Below, one piece after another: positions 5,845-7,649 of a stretch of DNA of 7,649 nt. Origin of the DNA: Actinomycetota bacterium (GTDB taxonomy: Bacteria > Actinomycetota > Acidimicrobiia > Acidimicrobiales > Ilumatobacteraceae); assembly GCA_009705865.1 (NCBI GenBank), contig WLSJ01000086.1, positions 1 to 7,649 of the forward strand, in the 5' to 3' direction. The notes under the pieces are model-generated. The model saw nothing but the letters and a program-made list of their open reading frames with translations, was not told where the DNA came from and did not search any database. Each line of letters opens with the position of its first letter. Positions within the stretch are counted from its first letter, which is position 1. The position numbers and the translations under genes were made by a program.

Positions 5845-6561
5845 ATGTCAGAGACCCCTCGCCTATCACACAACTACGGAATCCTCGACAAGGAGTACGG
5901 CAAGTTTCTTGCGACGCGTACTCCTGAAGAAGATGGCCCTATCTACATGGTGAACCTGATGAAGTATCACGAGGTTGCTCAGTACTCAGAAGATGGCGTT
6001 GTTGGTCATGAAATCAGTGGCCGTGAAGCCGATGACCGTTACAACCCTGCTTCAATTCTGAACAAGATTGGCGCAACAATTGTTTTCGCTGGTGATGTCA
6101 CCAGCAACAACGTGGGCGACGAAGATTGGGATCGTATTGCCATTGTGCGTTACGCCACACGCAAGTCATTTATTGAAATGCAAAGCCGTAAAGATTTTGG
6201 TGACAAGCATGTTCATAAAGCTGCCGGAATGTTGCGCACCACTTTGGTGTGCTGCCGTCCAGAAGATGTGTCACTTGATTCACGTAACCGCCCAACCCCA
6301 CTTGAACTTCGCACAGTGGCAATGATTGTTCGTCAGACCCCAGACCGCGCAGCGGCCATGACTGCAATTCCCGGAGCAGTGAACTTCTCTGCAGAAGGCA
6401 CCATTATGGGTGATGGTCGCAAATGGGACACCGTGCAGTTTGTGCCAGTGAATTCAGATGCAGAAGTTGCAGAGCTTGCAGCCTCACTTGAGTTTTTGAA
6501 GCCAGGCGAAAGCTATGTCATGGGAATTCAAGTAGTACTTGATTCCATCACTACTGCGTAA
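5845..6561 (+). CDS. Tandem DUF1330-like dimeric alpha-beta barrel protein
   Basis: A 238-residue protein. Residues ~30-140 match the DUF1330 style of ferredoxin-like fold: IYMVNLMKYHE at 33-43, TIVFAGDV at 78-85, WDRIAIVRYATRKSFIEM at 95-112, and KHVHKAAGMLRTTLVCCRPE at 121-140. The second half, ~153-235, appears to be a divergent copy: EGTIMGDGRKWDTVQFVPV echoes FAGDV...GDEDWDRIAIVRY, followed by a similar helix (DAEVAELAAS) and a closing strand (VMGIQVVLDSI). Two such units would form in one chain the barrel that single-domain relatives form as dimers. Proteins of this fold include small monooxygenases, isomerases and EthD-like proteins, but DUF1330 has no settled function. The cytoplasm is the likely location (no signal or membrane segment). 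The start is set by GAAGGA 5 nt upstream of the ATG. The gene faces the - strand pair and ends immediately against it. Confidence 0.75.
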   Translation: MSETPRLSHNYGILDKEYGKFLATRTPEEDGPIYMVNLMKYHEVAQYSEDGVVGHEISGREADDRYNPASILNKIGATIVFAGDVTSNNVGDEDWDRIAIVRYATRKSFIEMQSRKDFGDKHVHKAAGMLRTTLVCCRPEDVSLDSRNRPTPLELRTVAMIVRQTPDRAAAMTAIPGAVNFSAEGTIMGDGRKWDTVQFVPVNSDAEVAELAASLEFLKPGESYVMGIQVVLDSITTA

Positions 6562-7068
6562 TTAGCCTCGGCCGGCCATTCCGCCGGCAATTGTCAATGT
6601 CTCAACGTCACGCACAATGCGGGGCATGATATGTGCACGAATTGATTGAAGTGCTGTATCGGCTCGTGTATTACCTGCACGTTGCAACACGTCAAGGTCT
6701 GTCATGCAGTCCTGCAATGCATAGCCAAGTTCACGGTGCGCTGCACGAATAGGTGTCTGGTCCGCTGGCATAGGTACATTAGGCAAAGCACCAAGCCTGG
6801 TGGCGCGAGCACGAATGCGGTCAGCCTCTGGGCCAGCCGTATCACCAAGCGCAGCAGCAACATCACGCAGAACTCGGGTCATGTCATTGTGTTCTTCGGC
6901 AATATACGTGTCATAGACAGGCAAAGCTTGACGCACTTCCTGTATTAGCGACTGCATCATCTGGCACATGACATGAGCTTTCGGGCTACTGACATGCGGC
7001 ATGATCTCATTTTCCAATGAAGCGATAAGACCTTCGAGAAGATCGTCAAGAGTCGGATTGGTCATCAT
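6562..7068 (-). CDS. Helical partner protein of the phosphotransferase, DUF6285/LvaB-like (tentative)
   Basis: A 168-residue, mostly alpha-helical soluble protein. The N-terminal pattern TLDDLLEGLIASLENEIMPHV followed by a helix to about residue 50 resembles, from memory, the opening of DUF6285 proteins (the type of LvaB), which sit beside APH-type kinases in acyl-CoA catabolic clusters. A similar turn recurs near the C-terminus (QSIRAHIMPRIVRDVE at about 141-156), suggesting an internal pseudo-repeat. The start is ATG at 7068 within ATGATG, overlapping the TGA of the kinase gene; the second ATG (7065) is equally possible. This overlap makes translation coupled and stoichiometric production likely. 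A role as accessory subunit of the kinase is inference from neighbourhood and the resemblance; no catalytic motif is visible. The protein ends in a Gly/Ala-rich tail. Family assignment would need a profile search. Confidence 0.7.
   Translation of the reverse strand: MMTNPTLDDLLEGLIASLENEIMPHVSSPKAHVMCQMMQSLIQEVRQALPVYDTYIAEEHNDMTRVLRDVAAALGDTAGPEADRIRARATRLGALPNVPMPADQTPIRAAHRELGYALQDCMTDLDVLQRAGNTRADTALQSIRAHIMPRIVRDVETLTIAGGMAGRG
6571..6588. terminator. GCCGGC inverted repeat near the convergent gene ends
   Basis: GCCGGC at 6571-6576 and again at 6583-6588 can pair as a 6-bp, all-GC stem with a 6-nt loop. It lies inside the last codons of the - strand gene, 9 bp from the stop-to-stop junction with the + strand gene at 6561/6562. 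No U-tract follows on either side, so it would be a non-canonical, possibly bidirectional terminator or transcript-end stabiliser. The repeat also encodes part of the Gly/Ala-rich C-terminus, so coding constraint could explain it. Confidence 0.35.
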
Positions 7069-7649
7069 GCTGGTACCCCCGCATATCCCATGAGCTGCGC
7101 CATTGCTGGCAACGCACCCATACTTGATTGAGCCACATAGAACGGAAGTAACAACATGTACTCCTTATTTACGCGGCGTGAAACGAACTGCTGCACCGGC
7201 ACTGCTATTTGCATCGTGCCGAACAACGTAAAGTACCCAAGTTCTTCTGGCGTGATGTCATTGCCCGTGAGCTTGTTGTAATAGGAAAGGAAACCGCCTT
7301 CCTTCTTTGGGTAATCCATAACGTGTGAATTACTAATGACATCCATCAGAACCATCCAACCCAGATCTTCTCGCGGGTCACCTACCCGACTTGCTTCCCA
7401 GTCGATCAGCGCAGACACTTGTCCGTTTTCATACAAGAAGTTTGCAGGGTTGAAGTCACCATGAACGATAGAAAGTGGCATTGGACGAGGCTTGTTGCGA
7501 CGCAATGTGTACACAGCATCAAGTGCAATCATCAAAACCGGGTCGTAATTAAAAGTTGAATATGACGTTTCAAAGAATTCGATAGTGGAATCCATAAAGG
7601 AATCCCACGAGTCGATTTTGACTCCGCGTTTGAACGGATCAGTTAGAGC
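7065..7649 (-). CDS. APH-family phosphotransferase, C-terminal part (5' end outside window), ACAD10/LvaA-like
   Basis: The frame is open from the window edge on the - strand to TGA at 7067-7065, giving 194 residues. The ATG at 7595 is internal; the 18 codons before it are open and read on smoothly. The kinase core is clear: Brenner motif HGDFNPAN at codons 7463-7440 with catalytic Asp and Asn, then ALIDWEASRVGDPREDLGWM, where IDWE carries the metal-binding Asp and GDPxxDLGW is typical of the APH branch found in ACAD10/11 and in bacterial acyl-CoA catabolic clusters rather than of true aminoglycoside-resistance enzymes. The roughly 115 residues after it are helical and probably form the substrate lid. 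The missing part would hold the N-lobe with the ATP-binding lysine. Substrate is not evident; a hydroxyacyl-CoA is plausible because of the family and the coupled small partner gene. Not likely to be a resistance gene. Confidence 0.85.
   Translation of the reverse strand, partial: ALTDPFKRGVKIDSWDSFMDSTIEFFETSYSTFNYDPVLMIALDAVYTLRRNKPRPMPLSIVHGDFNPANFLYENGQVSALIDWEASRVGDPREDLGWMVLMDVISNSHVMDYPKKEGGFLSYYNKLTGNDITPEELGYFTLFGTMQIAVPVQQFVSRRVNKEYMLLLPFYVAQSSMGALPAMAQLMGYAGVPA

Noticed and set aside
7593..7595. ATG on the - strand as start of the phosphotransferase
   Set aside because: The frame stays open for 18 further codons to the window edge, and starting here would remove the kinase N-lobe, so it is an internal methionine.
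7065..7649. Aminoglycoside resistance gene
   Set aside because: The APH fold is shared, but the IDWE...GDPxxDLGW pattern and coupled small partner fit the acyl-CoA/ACAD10-type branch, and no mobile element is nearby.

Overview
The window (7649 bp, G+C close to one half by eye) holds ten protein-coding genes, eight on the + strand followed by a convergent pair on the - strand. Two genes are cut by the window edges. I saw no RNA gene, insertion sequence, CRISPR array or long repeat. Several things point to an actinobacterium of moderate G+C, most plausibly an aquatic Acidimicrobiia (Ilumatobacteraceae-like): the gene content (separate precorrin-2 dehydrogenase and SUMT genes, a ferredoxin-type sulfite/nitrite reductase, a TetR regulator with a lysine/alanine-rich tail, DUF1330-like and APH-type phosphotransferase genes), tight gene packing and possible near-leaderless starts. 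This is inference from gene style; no marker gene is present.

Positions 1-3051 are a siroheme and assimilation operon. It contains the 3' end of the siroheme synthase dehydrogenase/ferrochelatase gene, cobA (SUMT, overlapping it by ATGA), a small unrecognised 83-residue protein, and a 595-residue siroheme/[4Fe-4S] sulfite or nitrite reductase. The first two enzymes make the cofactor that the last one uses. The reductase is unusual to the eye because both of its pseudo-symmetric halves carry a CX5C...CX3C cysteine set.

Positions 3084-6561 hold four + strand genes with no obvious shared pathway: an Aur1/Ipt1-like PAP2 membrane enzyme, a TetR-type regulator with a histone-H1-like basic tail, a 390-residue GST-fold protein 5 bp behind the regulator, and a 238-residue protein that looks like two fused DUF1330 (dimeric alpha-beta barrel) units. 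The first two have a TAnnnT element ending 8 nt before the start codon.

Positions 6562-7649, on the - strand, hold an APH-family phosphotransferase (5' end outside the window) translationally coupled through ATGATG to a 168-residue helical protein. This pair resembles the LvaA/LvaB arrangement of levulinate catabolism, in which an APH-type kinase and a small partner phosphorylate 4-hydroxyacyl-CoA. It is the best candidate here for an under-described system. The convergent genes meet stop to stop with no gap (TAATTA), and a GCCGGC hairpin lies just inside the - strand gene.
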